Of a stretch of DNA of 64,000 nt, positions 50,027-58,624 are shown one piece after another; position 1 is the stretch's first letter, and each line of letters starts with the position of its first letter. The notes below the pieces were generated by a model. The model was not told the origin of the DNA and did not search any database. It saw only the letters and a list, made by a program, of their open reading frames with translations. Origin of the DNA: Anaerolineae bacterium (GTDB lineage: Bacteria > Chloroflexota > Anaerolineae > Aggregatilineales > UBA3940); contig JAFGOY010000067.1 of NCBI GenBank assembly GCA_016926255.1, forward strand, positions 124,001 through 188,000. Reading direction: 5' to 3'. A program made the position numbers and the translations under genes.

Positions 50027-50677
50027 ATGCCCTACAAAACAGACACACGTTTACAGTCATTTACCAAAGGCGAACGGATCGCCAACAGCGTTTCGCACGG
50101 GATCGGCGTTGGACTGAGCATCGCCGGGCTGGTGCTGCTGATCGTCCGCGCGGCGCGGCTGGGAACCGCCTGGCACGTCGTCAGCTTCTCGATCTTCGGC
50201 GGCACGCTGATCTTCCTCTATCTCGCCTCGACACTGTATCACAGCCTGTCGGAGCGGCCTATCAAAGCCTTCTTACAGCGGATGGATCATATCGCCATCT
50301 ACTTTTTGATCGCCGGGACGTATACGCCGTTTCTGCTGACCGAACTCAAAAGCCCGCTGGGGTGGACGATCTTTGGCATTGTCTGGGGGTTGGCCCTGAT
50401 CGGACTGATCCTGAAACTGAGTATGACCTCGCGATTTCAGAATCCATCGGTGTGGCTGTATCTCGCGATGGGCTGGCTGATCGTGGTGCTGCTCAGGCGC
50501 GTCATCCACTCATTCGACCTCACCACGCTGCTGATGATCGCCATTGGCGGCGCATTCTATACTTCGGGAATCCTCTTTTACCGGGCAAGAAAACTATCAT
50601 ACAGCCATGCCATCTGGCATGTTTTTGTGCTGGCCGGGAGTGTGTTCCACTTCTTCGGAGTGATGGCGATCCTGTAG
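50027..50677 (+). CDS. Hemolysin III / PAQR-like membrane protein
   Basis: A 216-residue, seven-helix membrane protein of the hemolysin III (TrhA/YqfA) family. The zinc-binding-type motifs are intact: S-V-S-H-G near the start, L-Y-L-A-S-T-L-Y-H-S, M-D-H-I-A-I-Y-F-L-I-A-G-T-Y-T-P-F, and A-I-W-H-V-F-V near the end. In E. coli the homologue affects membrane fatty-acid homeostasis; the haemolysin name reflects early assays. The ATG follows GGAGAC. Family is secure, the local role inferred. Confidence 0.92.
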   Translation: MPYKTDTRLQSFTKGERIANSVSHGIGVGLSIAGLVLLIVRAARLGTAWHVVSFSIFGGTLIFLYLASTLYHSLSERPIKAFLQRMDHIAIYFLIAGTYTPFLLTELKSPLGWTIFGIVWGLALIGLILKLSMTSRFQNPSVWLYLAMGWLIVVLLRRVIHSFDLTTLLMIAIGGAFYTSGILFYRARKLSYSHAIWHVFVLAGSVFHFFGVMAIL

Positions 50678-50796
50678 ACCGGGCTGGCCGATCCCCCCAT
50701 TTGTGGGGTAGACGGTACGCCAAAGTAAAAGCATAATGATAGACGTTAACCGGGATGGCTTTTATCCGTATACAGGAATTTGGGAGCTGTTAAAAC

Positions 50797-51537
50797 ATGG
50801 AACATTCTACCGAGGATACCGCCGATTCAAGCTGGCGGGCGCTCATGCGCACGGGGGGCATCGCCTCCTTTTTGCAGTTGGGCTGCATACTGGCGATCTT
50901 CGTTGTCTTCTCTATGCTGGGAACGAAACCGGTCACTGCCGAAGAAGCCTTCACCCTCTTTCAGGGCGGCAGGCTTACGGGCATCATACAGAATGAACTG
51001 TTCAGCCTGCTCATCATCGGACTATGCCTGTTCTCGTTCACCGGGGTATATGCTGCCTTCAGACGAAGTAAAGACGAGGGATTTGCCGTTCTGCTGACGG
51101 TCCTTATCTTCATCGCGGTGACGATCACATTTGCCAACCAGTCGACTTTTTCACTGATGCATCTCAGCGACCGGTACGCAGCCGCAGCAACCGACATCGA
51201 ACGGTCACAACTGCTGGCAGCGGGAGAAGCGGTGATCGCCTCGGATATCTGGGACAGCACCGGCGGTTATATGGTCGGGATCCTGCTGCAGGGCGCAGGT
51301 GTGGCGATGTCGCTGCTGATGCTGCGGCACAGTGGCTTCAGAAAGGTGACCGCCTATTCAGGGCTGATCGCCAATGCGCTCGACCTGATCCAGCACCTGC
51401 TGCACCCGTTCATGGCTGCCTCGACGATCCCCGGCACGATCCTGATGGCCGCCGGGCCGTTCTACATCGTATGGTATATCATGCTGGGCCTCGACCTGCT
51501 CAAGCTGGGGCGGAAATCAGTAGAAGTAACCGTATAA
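50797..51537 (+). CDS. DUF4386-like membrane protein, paralogue 1
   Basis: A 246-residue membrane protein with six predicted helices: an N-terminal helix pair, a conserved F-S-L-M-H-L-S-D-R-Y-A-A-A block before helix 4, and a C-terminal W-Y-I-M-L-G-L-D-L-L-K-L-G. It is the first of three consecutive paralogues. The general pattern fits DUF4386, whose function is unknown. ATG 50797 follows GGGAG at nine bases. Separated from the hemolysin III gene by about 120 bp. Confidence 0.75.
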   Translation: MEHSTEDTADSSWRALMRTGGIASFLQLGCILAIFVVFSMLGTKPVTAEEAFTLFQGGRLTGIIQNELFSLLIIGLCLFSFTGVYAAFRRSKDEGFAVLLTVLIFIAVTITFANQSTFSLMHLSDRYAAAATDIERSQLLAAGEAVIASDIWDSTGGYMVGILLQGAGVAMSLLMLRHSGFRKVTAYSGLIANALDLIQHLLHPFMAASTIPGTILMAAGPFYIVWYIMLGLDLLKLGRKSVEVTV

Positions 51538-51562
51538 CACTTTAAAAATGGGGGTTTTCAAC

Positions 51563-52300
51563 TTGGAACAATCAAGGACTGAGACGGTCGATACCGGCTG
51601 GCGCAAAATGATCCGTGTGGGCGGTATTTCGTCGTGGATGCAGCTGGGCTGTGTCATCGGAATGACCATCGCGCTTGCCGCCCTGGGAATGCGGCCCGAA
51701 ACGGCAGAAGAAGCCTTCACCATTTTCCAGAGCAGCAAACTCGTCGGCTTGCTGCGTGATGATCTTTTCAGCCTGCTCATCGTTGCATTCTACCTGGGCA
51801 CTTTCACCGGAATCTACGCCGTCTACAGGAAAACCAGCCACCAGGCATATGTCACGCTGCTGACGGTGCTGGTTTTCATCACAGTCATCCTCACCTTTGC
51901 CAACCACTCGGCCTTTTCCCTGATGCACCTCAGCGATCAGTACGCGGCGGCGACCAGCGAGGCCCAGAGATCACAACTGATCGCAGCAGGGGAAGCGGTG
52001 TTCGCCAGTAACATATGGTACAGCACCGGGGCCTATATCGGGGGAATCCTGCTGCAAGGATCGGGCATCCTGATCTCGGTATTGATGCTGCGGCACAAGG
52101 GAATCAGCAAGGTGACGGCTATCGCCGGGATCATCGCCAACGCGGGCGACCTGGCACAGCATCTCCTCAGCCCCTTTGCGCCTTCGATTGCGGGCACGAT
52201 CGGGATGTTCGGTTTTCCCTTTTATCTGGTCTGGTTCCCAATGCTCGGCCTGAACCTGCTGAAGCTGGGACGCACTCCCAAAGAAACGGAAGCCGAATAA
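51563..52300 (+). CDS. DUF4386-like membrane protein, paralogue 2
   Basis: A 245-residue close paralogue of the preceding protein, with the same six-helix layout and F-S-L-M-H-L-S-D-Q-Y-A-A-A and G-L-N-L-L-K-L-G blocks. I prefer the TTG at 51563, which aligns with the ATG of paralogue 1 and has GGGGG eight bases upstream. The ATG at 51548 would add five residues and has no ribosome-binding site. Gap to paralogue 1 is only 25 bp, so co-transcription is likely. Confidence 0.75.
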   Translation: MEQSRTETVDTGWRKMIRVGGISSWMQLGCVIGMTIALAALGMRPETAEEAFTIFQSSKLVGLLRDDLFSLLIVAFYLGTFTGIYAVYRKTSHQAYVTLLTVLVFITVILTFANHSAFSLMHLSDQYAAATSEAQRSQLIAAGEAVFASNIWYSTGAYIGGILLQGSGILISVLMLRHKGISKVTAIAGIIANAGDLAQHLLSPFAPSIAGTIGMFGFPFYLVWFPMLGLNLLKLGRTPKETEAE

Positions 52301-52321
52301 CGGGAAAAGGAACGGATCAAT

Positions 52322-53053
52322 ATGGACGAAAGCACAGTTGAATTGCACTGGAAGAAGTTCTTTAAATTTGGCGCATGGGCGGCAGTGATTGGCGTGCTGG
52401 TCGGGGTGGTCGAGTCAGGCATCCAGTTTTTCCCCGGCGCGGCAGGTGGAGACGCCGTTACAGCCGCCGACTGGTTCGCCCTGATTCAGGATCACTGGTT
52501 CATAGGGCTGCGTAATCTGGGGCTGCTCAACATTCTTTTCGCCCTTACGGGCATCCCCTTCATGATCGCGCTGTATGGCGCACACCGGAAGAGCCAGCCA
52601 ACATTTGCATTGCAGGCGATGATCGTGTCGATGATCGGCGCGGGGGTATTCCTGGCAACGAACCGGGCATTCGCCATGCTCAGTCTCAGCCAGCAGTACG
52701 CGGCAGCGACATCTGAAGCCCAGCGTGCAGCACTGGTTGCTGCGGGCCAGTCGATGCTGGTAGTCGGGCAGAGCCACACACCCGGAACCTTCCTGGCGTT
52801 CCTGATGACGGAAGGGGCCGGACTGCTCATGTCAATCGTGATGCTCCGCGGAGGCGTATTCAGCAAAGGCAATGCCATCGCCGGGATTGTGGCCTTCGGC
52901 GGGCTGCTTCTCTACGATATCAGCTACTCTTTCGTGCCAGCACTGCAAGATCTGGCAATGATTTTCGTATTTCTCGCCGGGGCAGCCAGCATTGTCTGGC
53001 AGATCATGGCTGCGCTGAAGTTGTTCCAACTGGGGAAGGCCGATGTGACGTAA
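52322..53053 (+). CDS. DUF4386-like membrane protein, paralogue 3
   Basis: A 243-residue membrane protein that keeps the S-Q-Q-Y-A-A-A-T-S-E-A-Q-R block and the C-terminal A-L-K-L-F-Q-L-G of paralogues 1 and 2 but has diverged most, including in its N-terminal helices. AAGGAA precedes the ATG, 21 bp after paralogue 2. The three genes form a small expanded membrane-protein family of unknown role. Confidence 0.75.
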   Translation: MDESTVELHWKKFFKFGAWAAVIGVLVGVVESGIQFFPGAAGGDAVTAADWFALIQDHWFIGLRNLGLLNILFALTGIPFMIALYGAHRKSQPTFALQAMIVSMIGAGVFLATNRAFAMLSLSQQYAAATSEAQRAALVAAGQSMLVVGQSHTPGTFLAFLMTEGAGLLMSIVMLRGGVFSKGNAIAGIVAFGGLLLYDISYSFVPALQDLAMIFVFLAGAASIVWQIMAALKLFQLGKADVT

Positions 53054-53138
53054 TCAGCCGGTCGGGTGTTTATTGGTTTAGAAGCTCCTAACTATTGTTA
53101 TGTTTGATCTGTTCATTCGTAAGAAAGGGAGTTGAATC

Positions 53139-53447
53139 ATGAAAAAGGTATTGATTGCAGTTCTATTAATCGTTGTACTGATCGCGGCGACCGGCTGCGC
53201 GGCTGGCCCCAACGAGCTGGCCGATCCCGGAAACCCGGAACAGGCAGGCTTCTGGCTGGGACTGTGGCACGGGTTCATTTCGCCATTCGCTTTCATCATC
53301 TCGCTGTTCAACCACAACATCAGCATCTATGAAGTCAACAACAACGGCGGCTGGTACAACTTCGGGTTTATGTTCGGCGTCAGCATCATCTTCGGCGGCA
53401 GCGGCGGCGGCGCGTGCAGGAGCAGGCGTGCACGCAGGATAGAGTAG
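53139..53447 (+). CDS. Small conserved-type membrane lipoprotein
   Basis: A 102-residue protein with signal peptide and lipobox A-A-T-G-C (Cys20). A second hydrophobic part includes G-L-W-H-G-F-I-S-P-F and the G-W-Y-N-F-G-F-M-F-G block, a pattern I recognise from small uncharacterised proteins across many phyla. A Gly/Ser-rich stretch and a basic C-terminus end it. AAAGGGAG precedes the ATG. Function unknown. Confidence 0.78.
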   Translation: MKKVLIAVLLIVVLIAATGCAAGPNELADPGNPEQAGFWLGLWHGFISPFAFIISLFNHNISIYEVNNNGGWYNFGFMFGVSIIFGGSGGGACRSRRARRIE

Positions 53448-53492
53448 GCTGCACAGCGAAACATTTGGCCGCTGAGTAATCCATTTTTGATT

Positions 53493-53520
53493 TTGCTGTT
53501 CCTGTCAAGTTACCTATAAT
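53493..53520 (+). promoter_or_regulatory. Promoter before the 267-residue membrane gene
   Basis: TTGCTG (53493-53498), 16-bp spacer, perfect TATAAT (53515-53520). A strong hairpin (53532-53558) lies just past the expected start site. Confidence 0.55.
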
Positions 53521-53531
53521 CGACCTGAGAG

Positions 53532-53558
53532 TCTCCCCCGGCACTTTACCGGGGGAGA
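53532..53558 (+). terminator. Strong hairpin: terminator or 5'-end stem
   Basis: TCTCCCCCGG pairs with CCGGGGGAGA across a 7-base loop, followed by TTTGCAAAA. It may terminate the upstream gene, but it also starts about five bases after the predicted transcription start of the promoter at 53493-53520, so it could be a 5'-end stem that protects or attenuates that transcript. Confidence 0.5.
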
Positions 53559-53674
53559 TTTGCAAAACCGGGCGACGCCTTCTTCATAGCACAGCAGCAC
53601 GTCTCCTTCGTCCAACCTGACTATTAATAGTCGTGGAATGATCCACATATCGTGAATAAGGAGGAACATGCAAC

Positions 53675-54478
53675 ATGCAAACGCCTGAAACGGGTCTGCC
53701 GGTTAAACGGAAGCTCACTATTGAGACTATTCTCTCGATTATCATTGCCCTGATCATGGCCGGGACATCAATCACCAGTTTGATATACCGAACCCAGGTC
53801 TACCCACCGGAACACCAATCGTTGTATCTACAGGATTGGTTCAACCTGGCCGTCAACCTGCCGCTGCTGTTGATCATCATGTTCCTGGCATGGCGTGGGA
53901 AGCTGATCGGCCTGCTCCTGTGGCCGGGCCAACTGCTGATGATCACCTACGCCTATCTCGCCAACTTCCTGAACCTGCCCTTCAATGTCCTGTACCTGCC
54001 CAATCTATTCATCATCACCCTGAGCGTCTATACACTGATCGCGGTGGTCGCAGCCATTGACGGAGAAGTGGTGCGCCAGCGGTTTGAAGGCCGCGTCCGG
54101 GAAAAGTTCGGTGCAATCGTTTTGCTCGCTCTGGCCGTCTTCAACACCTTCCGGCAGGTAACCATGATCGTCATGGCGATCCTCGATAATGGCGAGATGG
54201 ATGTCACCTGGACAACCGACATCCTGCTGTATATCCCGGTGATGCTCGCCTGCGGGATTCAGTTGTGGCGAAAAAAGACGCTCGGATACGTTGGCAGCGT
54301 GGGAATGCTTTTCGCCTACGGGGTGCTGGCGATCAGCGCAATTCCCTTCGTCACCATCGAACCTGTCAGCAATGGATCACCTGTCGATTGGGGGGCGGTC
54401 ATTGTGCTTGCGGTGATGACCGTGATCTGTTTCGTGCCGATGTTCTTCTTCATCCGGCCACGTCGGGACGCCGGGTGA
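53675..54478 (+). CDS. Multi-spanning membrane protein, unknown family
   Basis: A 267-residue protein with seven predicted membrane helices, a short cytoplasmic N-terminus and basic C-terminus. The helix 2-3 region (W-F-N-L-A-V-N-L-P-L-L-L) and the A-I-D-G-E-V-V-R-Q-R-F loop are the most distinctive parts. I do not recognise a family or catalytic motif. AAGGAGG lies 14 bases before the ATG, with a second ATG nearer to it, so the start may be a few residues off. Converges on the SIMPL gene. Confidence 0.7.
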   Translation: MQTPETGLPVKRKLTIETILSIIIALIMAGTSITSLIYRTQVYPPEHQSLYLQDWFNLAVNLPLLLIIMFLAWRGKLIGLLLWPGQLLMITYAYLANFLNLPFNVLYLPNLFIITLSVYTLIAVVAAIDGEVVRQRFEGRVREKFGAIVLLALAVFNTFRQVTMIVMAILDNGEMDVTWTTDILLYIPVMLACGIQLWRKKTLGYVGSVGMLFAYGVLAISAIPFVTIEPVSNGSPVDWGAVIVLAVMTVICFVPMFFFIRPRRDAG

Positions 54479-54495
54479 TGGAATAATCACCAGAT

Positions 54496-54532
54496 CAAAA
54501 ACGGCTCACCCGGCAGCACCGGGTGAACCGTC
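54496..54532. terminator. Bidirectional terminator between convergent genes
   Basis: ACGGCTCACCCGG pairs with CCGGGTGAACCGT across CAGCA. The minus strand has a following TTTTTG run, and the plus strand has CGTTCGTT. It suits the SIMPL gene best. Confidence 0.75.
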
Positions 54533-54553
54533 GTTCGTTGATTGACCGGCTGA

Positions 54554-55306
54554 CTACTCGATGGTATAGGTCACGCTGACCGATACGCTTATGGTCATCT
54601 CGCCTTCGCTGATGGGCGGCGCGGCGAAAGCCGCTTCCATCATATCACCACCCATTCCGTACGCCTCGCGGTACAGCGGTGTACCGCCGCTGTACGAGTC
54701 GCTGACGGCGAGCGGCGTGCCCAGCGTCACACCCAGGCCATCGGCTAACTGCTCGGCGCGGTCTTTTGCATCGGCGATGGCAGCGGCGCGGGCTTCTGCT
54801 TCCAGGTCACTCGTATCTTCGATGCCAAAGCTAAGACTCTGCACCTGATTGGCCCCGGCATCCAACCCGGCACCGATCACATCGCCTGCCTTGCCGATCT
54901 CACGGACGGTGATCCGCAGCATATTTTCGACATGATATATCCGCTGCCCGGTCGGCTCGCCCCGGTCGTTATACGGTTCTTCGATCCAGACGTTGAAATT
55001 CTGTGTCCGCAGGTCTTTCTCTTCGATACCGAGATCGGTCATCGCAGACTGAATGCGTTCCATGATCCCGTTGGCTTCATCGACTGCGTTTTGCAGGTCG
55101 CCGGAACTGGTCTGAATGCCCAGCGAGACATAGGCGACATCCGGGGCGGCGGTCGCCTCCCCCTGCCCTGAGACGTTGATCACGTGTTCCTGTTCACAGC
55201 ATGTGTTCGAAGTTGACGCGGCAGGCATGCAGCCGGACACAGCCAGCGCCGCCAGCGCGATGATACTCATCAATGCGATCGTTCTCAATCCTGACTTCTG
55301 ATTCAT
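54554..55306 (-). CDS. SIMPL-domain (DUF541) lipoprotein
   Basis: A 250-residue lipoprotein with lipobox A-V-S-G-C (Cys26). The SIMPL domain runs from ~42 to the end: V-S-G-Q-G-E-A-T-A-A-P-D-V-A, D-L-R-T-Q-N-F-N-V, A-A-A-I-A-D-A-K-D-R-A-E-Q-L-A. In Gram-negative bacteria the family includes oxidative-stress defence proteins, and in Brucella a channel-forming protein; its role in other phyla is not settled. GGGAGGAA directly before the ATG supports the start. Divergent from the PadR operon. Confidence 0.9.
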   Translation of the reverse strand: MNQKSGLRTIALMSIIALAALAVSGCMPAASTSNTCCEQEHVINVSGQGEATAAPDVAYVSLGIQTSSGDLQNAVDEANGIMERIQSAMTDLGIEEKDLRTQNFNVWIEEPYNDRGEPTGQRIYHVENMLRITVREIGKAGDVIGAGLDAGANQVQSLSFGIEDTSDLEAEARAAAIADAKDRAEQLADGLGVTLGTPLAVSDSYSGGTPLYREAYGMGGDMMEAAFAAPPISEGEMTISVSVSVTYTIE

Positions 55307-55426
55307 TTTTTCCTCCCAGAATAATCATTTTGATAAACCGGTTGTGGTTTATCATATTCTCACAGGTAGAGACGAACAATCGGGGTGAAAGGTTCCCGCG
55401 ATCTTGACTCAATTAGAAATTCGGCT

Positions 55427-55464
55427 TATATTACACATAACGATATATCGTAATACGTAATATA
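55427..55464. promoter_or_regulatory. Nested 38-bp dyad before padR
   Basis: TATATTAC, five bases, ACGATATATCGT (a perfect 12-bp palindrome), five bases, GTAATATA. Outer arms and inner palindrome share one centre. It ends 8 bp before the PadR start codon, as expected for an autorepressor site. Confidence 0.75.
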
Positions 55465-55472
55465 GGGCGATC

Positions 55473-55790
55473 ATGAGCAGAGAAAAAGACGATCTCGGTC
55501 GATATCACAGCCCGGCCCTGCTGATCCTGGTCAGCCTGGCGAACGGCAGCAAACACGGCTATGCCATGATGGAAGACATCGAGGATATATCCGGGGTAAA
55601 ACTCGGCCCCGGCACACTCTATGGAGCGATCTCCCGGCTCGAATCGCGCGGGCTGATCGTTCCGCTGGACGCCGACACACGGCGGCGTCCGTATGCCCTT
55701 ACCGGCGAGGGGCGGCGATTTCTGCAAACCGAACTGGATCGCATGCAAAGCTGGAGCGCCGAAGGACTGCAAAGGCTGGCGAACACATGA
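55473..55790 (+). CDS. PadR family transcriptional regulator
   Basis: A 105-residue winged-helix regulator of the short PadR type: A-L-L-I-L-V-S-L-A, G-Y-A-M-M-E-D-I, G-T-L-Y-G-A-I-S-R-L-E-S-R-G-L-I and R-P-Y-A-L-T-G-E-G. Members usually repress their own operon until a ligand binds. The following gene overlaps it by 4 bp (ATGA), and a 38-bp dyad covers the promoter region. Family assignment is secure; the inducer is unknown. Confidence 0.93.
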   Translation: MSREKDDLGRYHSPALLILVSLANGSKHGYAMMEDIEDISGVKLGPGTLYGAISRLESRGLIVPLDADTRRRPYALTGEGRRFLQTELDRMQSWSAEGLQRLANT

Positions 55791-56545
55791 ACCTGATCGC
55801 ACGAATACTGGTAAACCTGTACCCACCGGAATGGCAAGATCGATACCAGGATGAATTCCTCGCCGTGCTGGAACAGAAGTCGATTGACATACAAGACGTG
55901 GTCGATATCATCGTGGGCATTTTCGATGCCTACCTGAATCCACAAAAAGGATGGGAGATGAACACAACACCGGAACGGAAGCCTGTTACCTATTTCACGC
56001 TGGGGAGCATCCCACTGGTCAGCACCATTCTGTTCCTGCTGGGGGTTCTATCCATACAAAGTGATGCAGCCGCTTCGATTCTGTTTGTGCTGGCGGCGCT
56101 GCCCTATTTCATCCTGCCCTTTGTCCTCGCTGCCAATAAGCAGCGGCGGATCGCCATTGCATGGCAGGCCCCAGTCATTGCGATTGGTATCGATCTCCTG
56201 CTGCTGCTTCTCACCGGGCCAATCTCGATGAACCGGTGGGTGGCCTCGCTGGTATTCCAGACAATCTATGTGACGGTTGGGATCGCGCTGATCCTGGCGA
56301 ATATCAAAGACAACGGACTTCCCCGCCCACTGTCCATTCTGGGGATCACGCTGGGGGCGGTCTGGGCTTTCTATCACTGCGTTTTGATGATGAACCTTCG
56401 CTCACCCCATGTTGTTGACACACTGTCGCCAATGCTGGGTTTGCTGGCCGTCCTGATGTTGACTTTCCAGTTTACCTGGATGCTGGGGATTTTTATCTGG
56501 CTGATCATCCGAAAGCGCACGCTGCCGACAATCGAGCAGGCATAA
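55787..56545 (+). CDS. Membrane partner of PadR
   Basis: A 252-residue membrane protein. The N-terminal ~45 residues (L-Y-P-P-E-W-Q-D-R-Y-Q-D-E-F-L-A-V-L-E, then D-V-V-D-I-I-V-G-I-F-D-A-Y-L) match the cytoplasmic prefix that commonly accompanies PadR genes. Six hydrophobic helices follow. The role is unknown; the constant pairing suggests that PadR controls it or that the two respond to the same membrane signal. A 4-bp overlap with padR shows translational coupling. Confidence 0.82.
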   Translation: MNLIARILVNLYPPEWQDRYQDEFLAVLEQKSIDIQDVVDIIVGIFDAYLNPQKGWEMNTTPERKPVTYFTLGSIPLVSTILFLLGVLSIQSDAAASILFVLAALPYFILPFVLAANKQRRIAIAWQAPVIAIGIDLLLLLLTGPISMNRWVASLVFQTIYVTVGIALILANIKDNGLPRPLSILGITLGAVWAFYHCVLMMNLRSPHVVDTLSPMLGLLAVLMLTFQFTWMLGIFIWLIIRKRTLPTIEQA

Positions 56546-56575
56546 TTCCCTCAGAGTGTCTGAAGTTTAATAAGG

Positions 56576-56625
56576 AGGACGGCCTCACTTCAAAGTTCAC
56601 CACCTGAAGCAAGGCCGTCCTTTCA
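56576..56625 (+). terminator. Terminator of the PadR operon
   Basis: AGGACGGCCT pairs with AGGCCGTCCT across a 26-base loop that itself holds a CTTCA / TGAAG stem, followed by TTTC. It starts 31 bp after the stop. Confidence 0.75.
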
Positions 56626-56879
56626 GTTACCAGTGTGCCGATTGACAACACGCTGGCAGCCACTTCCAGACAATTAAGTCCCCTTTTATGCTTGAATCAA
56701 CCATGCTTCCATAGTAATATTGTCGGCGTCACCACACCGATCATATATTTCAAGATCGATATCACATCAAATTCTATAAAAACAACCATCGCGCCAACCT
56801 CTTCAGAGAGCCATCACCTGTTTTAATCAGTGATGCAAATCGTGACCATTATTCATAACCGGACAAGGAACACCACGAC
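56626..56879. other. Intergenic region after the PadR operon
   Basis: An A+T-richer 254-bp stretch up to the next ATG. Together with the terminator it makes a 333-bp gap. It contains GTGATGCAAATC and AATATTGTCGG-type sequence but no clear promoter boxes, hairpin or gene that I would support. Confidence 0.4.
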
Positions 56880-57473
56880 ATGGCGGGAACAACGGGGAAA
56901 AGCACGGGGATCAGGGAATTTATCATTGCACTCATCGTGCCGATACTATCGGCGGCGCTGGTCGAAGTTGTATTCGGCAGGGCGGATCCCTGCCTGTCGC
57001 GCTGGTTTTTCCTGGCTATCGGCTCTGTAAGCCTGATCATCTTTTTGTGCGCCGTTATCTGGCCGGTATGGATAAAAAACCAGTTAAAAATCAAGTCAAC
57101 CCGATTTCTGAACATTGCGCTGATCAGCCTGATGATAGCCAGCACCGCGCTCTATCTCTGGCAGCCTTTCTGCGACCTGGTTGCAGTCGATCTGGTCGTC
57201 GAAAATATCCCGTCCAGCGGCAGAGTGGTTACGGTGCGAGGAGGAGAAACAATCAAAATCGATGCACAGGATTTCTGCCCAAGAAGCCCGGCGGAGCTAT
57301 CCTGCAAGTGGACTTACATCGGGGATGGGAGGACGGTACGAGAAGCAGGCTGCACGATTGAAATTCAAACCGGCAGTGACCGCGCCAACGATTTGCTGAC
57401 CGTGATCACCCATCAAAAATGCTGCTCCGGACAGATCACAGAGGCGCTGGTTATCATACCTGAAACAGAATAA
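56880..57473 (+). CDS. Membrane protein with Cys-rich outer domain
   Basis: A 197-residue protein with three membrane helices in the first ~100 residues and a ~95-residue, probably extracellular domain holding six cysteines. The domain has an Ig-like strand pattern with V-V-T-V-R-G-G-E-T and C-K-W-T-Y, like the first domain of the following lipoprotein. The two genes are 12 bp apart, share this theme and probably act together. No known family is recognised. Confidence 0.68.
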   Translation: MAGTTGKSTGIREFIIALIVPILSAALVEVVFGRADPCLSRWFFLAIGSVSLIIFLCAVIWPVWIKNQLKIKSTRFLNIALISLMIASTALYLWQPFCDLVAVDLVVENIPSSGRVVTVRGGETIKIDAQDFCPRSPAELSCKWTYIGDGRTVREAGCTIEIQTGSDRANDLLTVITHQKCCSGQITEALVIIPETE

Positions 57474-57485
57474 AGGAAGGTTATT

Positions 57486-58379
57486 ATGTCTAAACGTTTT
57501 ACGTTTTGCTTGCTCATTATCACGGTGTGCTTCAGCTTCCTTTCGGGTTGTGGAAAAAACGAATCGCCGCCGGTCATCGAGATCGCAGCCTCTACACCCT
57601 GCCAGATTAATTCGGGTGGTACAACGTCGTTCAGTGTTACCGGAAGCTACCCCGCTGACGCCGAAGTACATTGGGAGGCTTCGCTGGGAACCTTTGCCAA
57701 TCCATCCGCAATTGCGTCCAGTTATACAGCCCCTCAAGTCAGTGAGGATACGGATGTAACGATTGCCGTCAACGTTATCGACGGTGATAACGCATACCCG
57801 CGCACGCTGATCTGCAAGATCATCGCCCCGACTCTCGCCTCGCCGCCTACCCCGGAGCCTGCTCCAATTGAAGCGGAAGAGGAACCGGTTGAAGATACCG
57901 AGGGATCAGTCGAACAGCCGGAGGAGCCGGTCGCAGAACCCGAAGAGCCAACCGAGGAACCCACCGTCGAACCCACCGAGGAGCCCACCGCCGCGAATCC
58001 CTGGGTGGGTATCAGTTTCCCAACAACAGGCGGGACGGTAGGAATCAATATCAACGTTCAAGGGACGTATTCCAATCTTCCGACTGGTAATACGATCTGG
58101 GTTGCATCCATGCCGCACAGCAATGGCCTCTATTATTTCCAGAATGGCCCGGCAACTCTTTCTGGCGGAACATGGCGCAATGAAGCCTGGATAGGCAGCG
58201 ATGCACCGAGTGAATCCGGCCAGGCATTCGATATCATCGTCTACATCGCCAACCAGAGCGCGGCGACACATATCAGCGGACTTCTTGCACAGTGGAAGGC
58301 AGCTAACAACTATCCTGGTATCGACTACATCCCGGCTGGGATGACCGAATACCACCGGGTGACCGTCGCCCGCCAGTAA
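57486..58379 (+). CDS. Two-domain lipoprotein with Glu/Pro/Thr linker
   Basis: A 297-residue lipoprotein: lipobox F-L-S-G-C (Cys22), an Ig-like domain (~30-115, with T-T-S-F-S-V-T-G-S-Y and V-H-W-E-A-S-L-G-T-F), a spacer of Glu/Pro/Thr repeats (~120-180) and a C-terminal beta domain (~185-297). The last includes G-N-T-I-W-V-A-S-M-P-H-S-N-G-L-Y-Y. The beta domain resembles modules found in bacterial surface binding proteins. Starts 12 bp after the preceding membrane-protein gene; likely the same transcript, which ends at the terminator at 58397-58425. Confidence 0.75.
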   Translation: MSKRFTFCLLIITVCFSFLSGCGKNESPPVIEIAASTPCQINSGGTTSFSVTGSYPADAEVHWEASLGTFANPSAIASSYTAPQVSEDTDVTIAVNVIDGDNAYPRTLICKIIAPTLASPPTPEPAPIEAEEEPVEDTEGSVEQPEEPVAEPEEPTEEPTVEPTEEPTAANPWVGISFPTTGGTVGININVQGTYSNLPTGNTIWVASMPHSNGLYYFQNGPATLSGGTWRNEAWIGSDAPSESGQAFDIIVYIANQSAATHISGLLAQWKAANNYPGIDYIPAGMTEYHRVTVARQ

Positions 58380-58396
58380 CCACCAATTGAACCTGA

Positions 58397-58425
58397 GAGG
58401 CAGGCGTTTTGAGCTGCCTCTTTTT
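58397..58425 (+). terminator. Rho-independent terminator
   Basis: GAGGCAG pairs with CTGCCTC across a 10-base loop, followed directly by TTTTT. It ends the lipoprotein transcript. Confidence 0.8.
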
Positions 58426-58624
58426 GATTCCGCGGCCTGATCGCCGGTTTACCCACATCCGGTGGGGAGATCGCGGAAACACCCCCATCAGAGATGGGTA
58501 TTTATTTGATCGACATGCTTCATAATTGAAGTAGGGATGCTGTTGTTTAGTGTCGACCGAGTTTTTTAGGAGAAACGTTCGATAAGGCCGCTGTGCAGGG
58601 CGCCTCCGGAGAAGGGGGCAGAGG

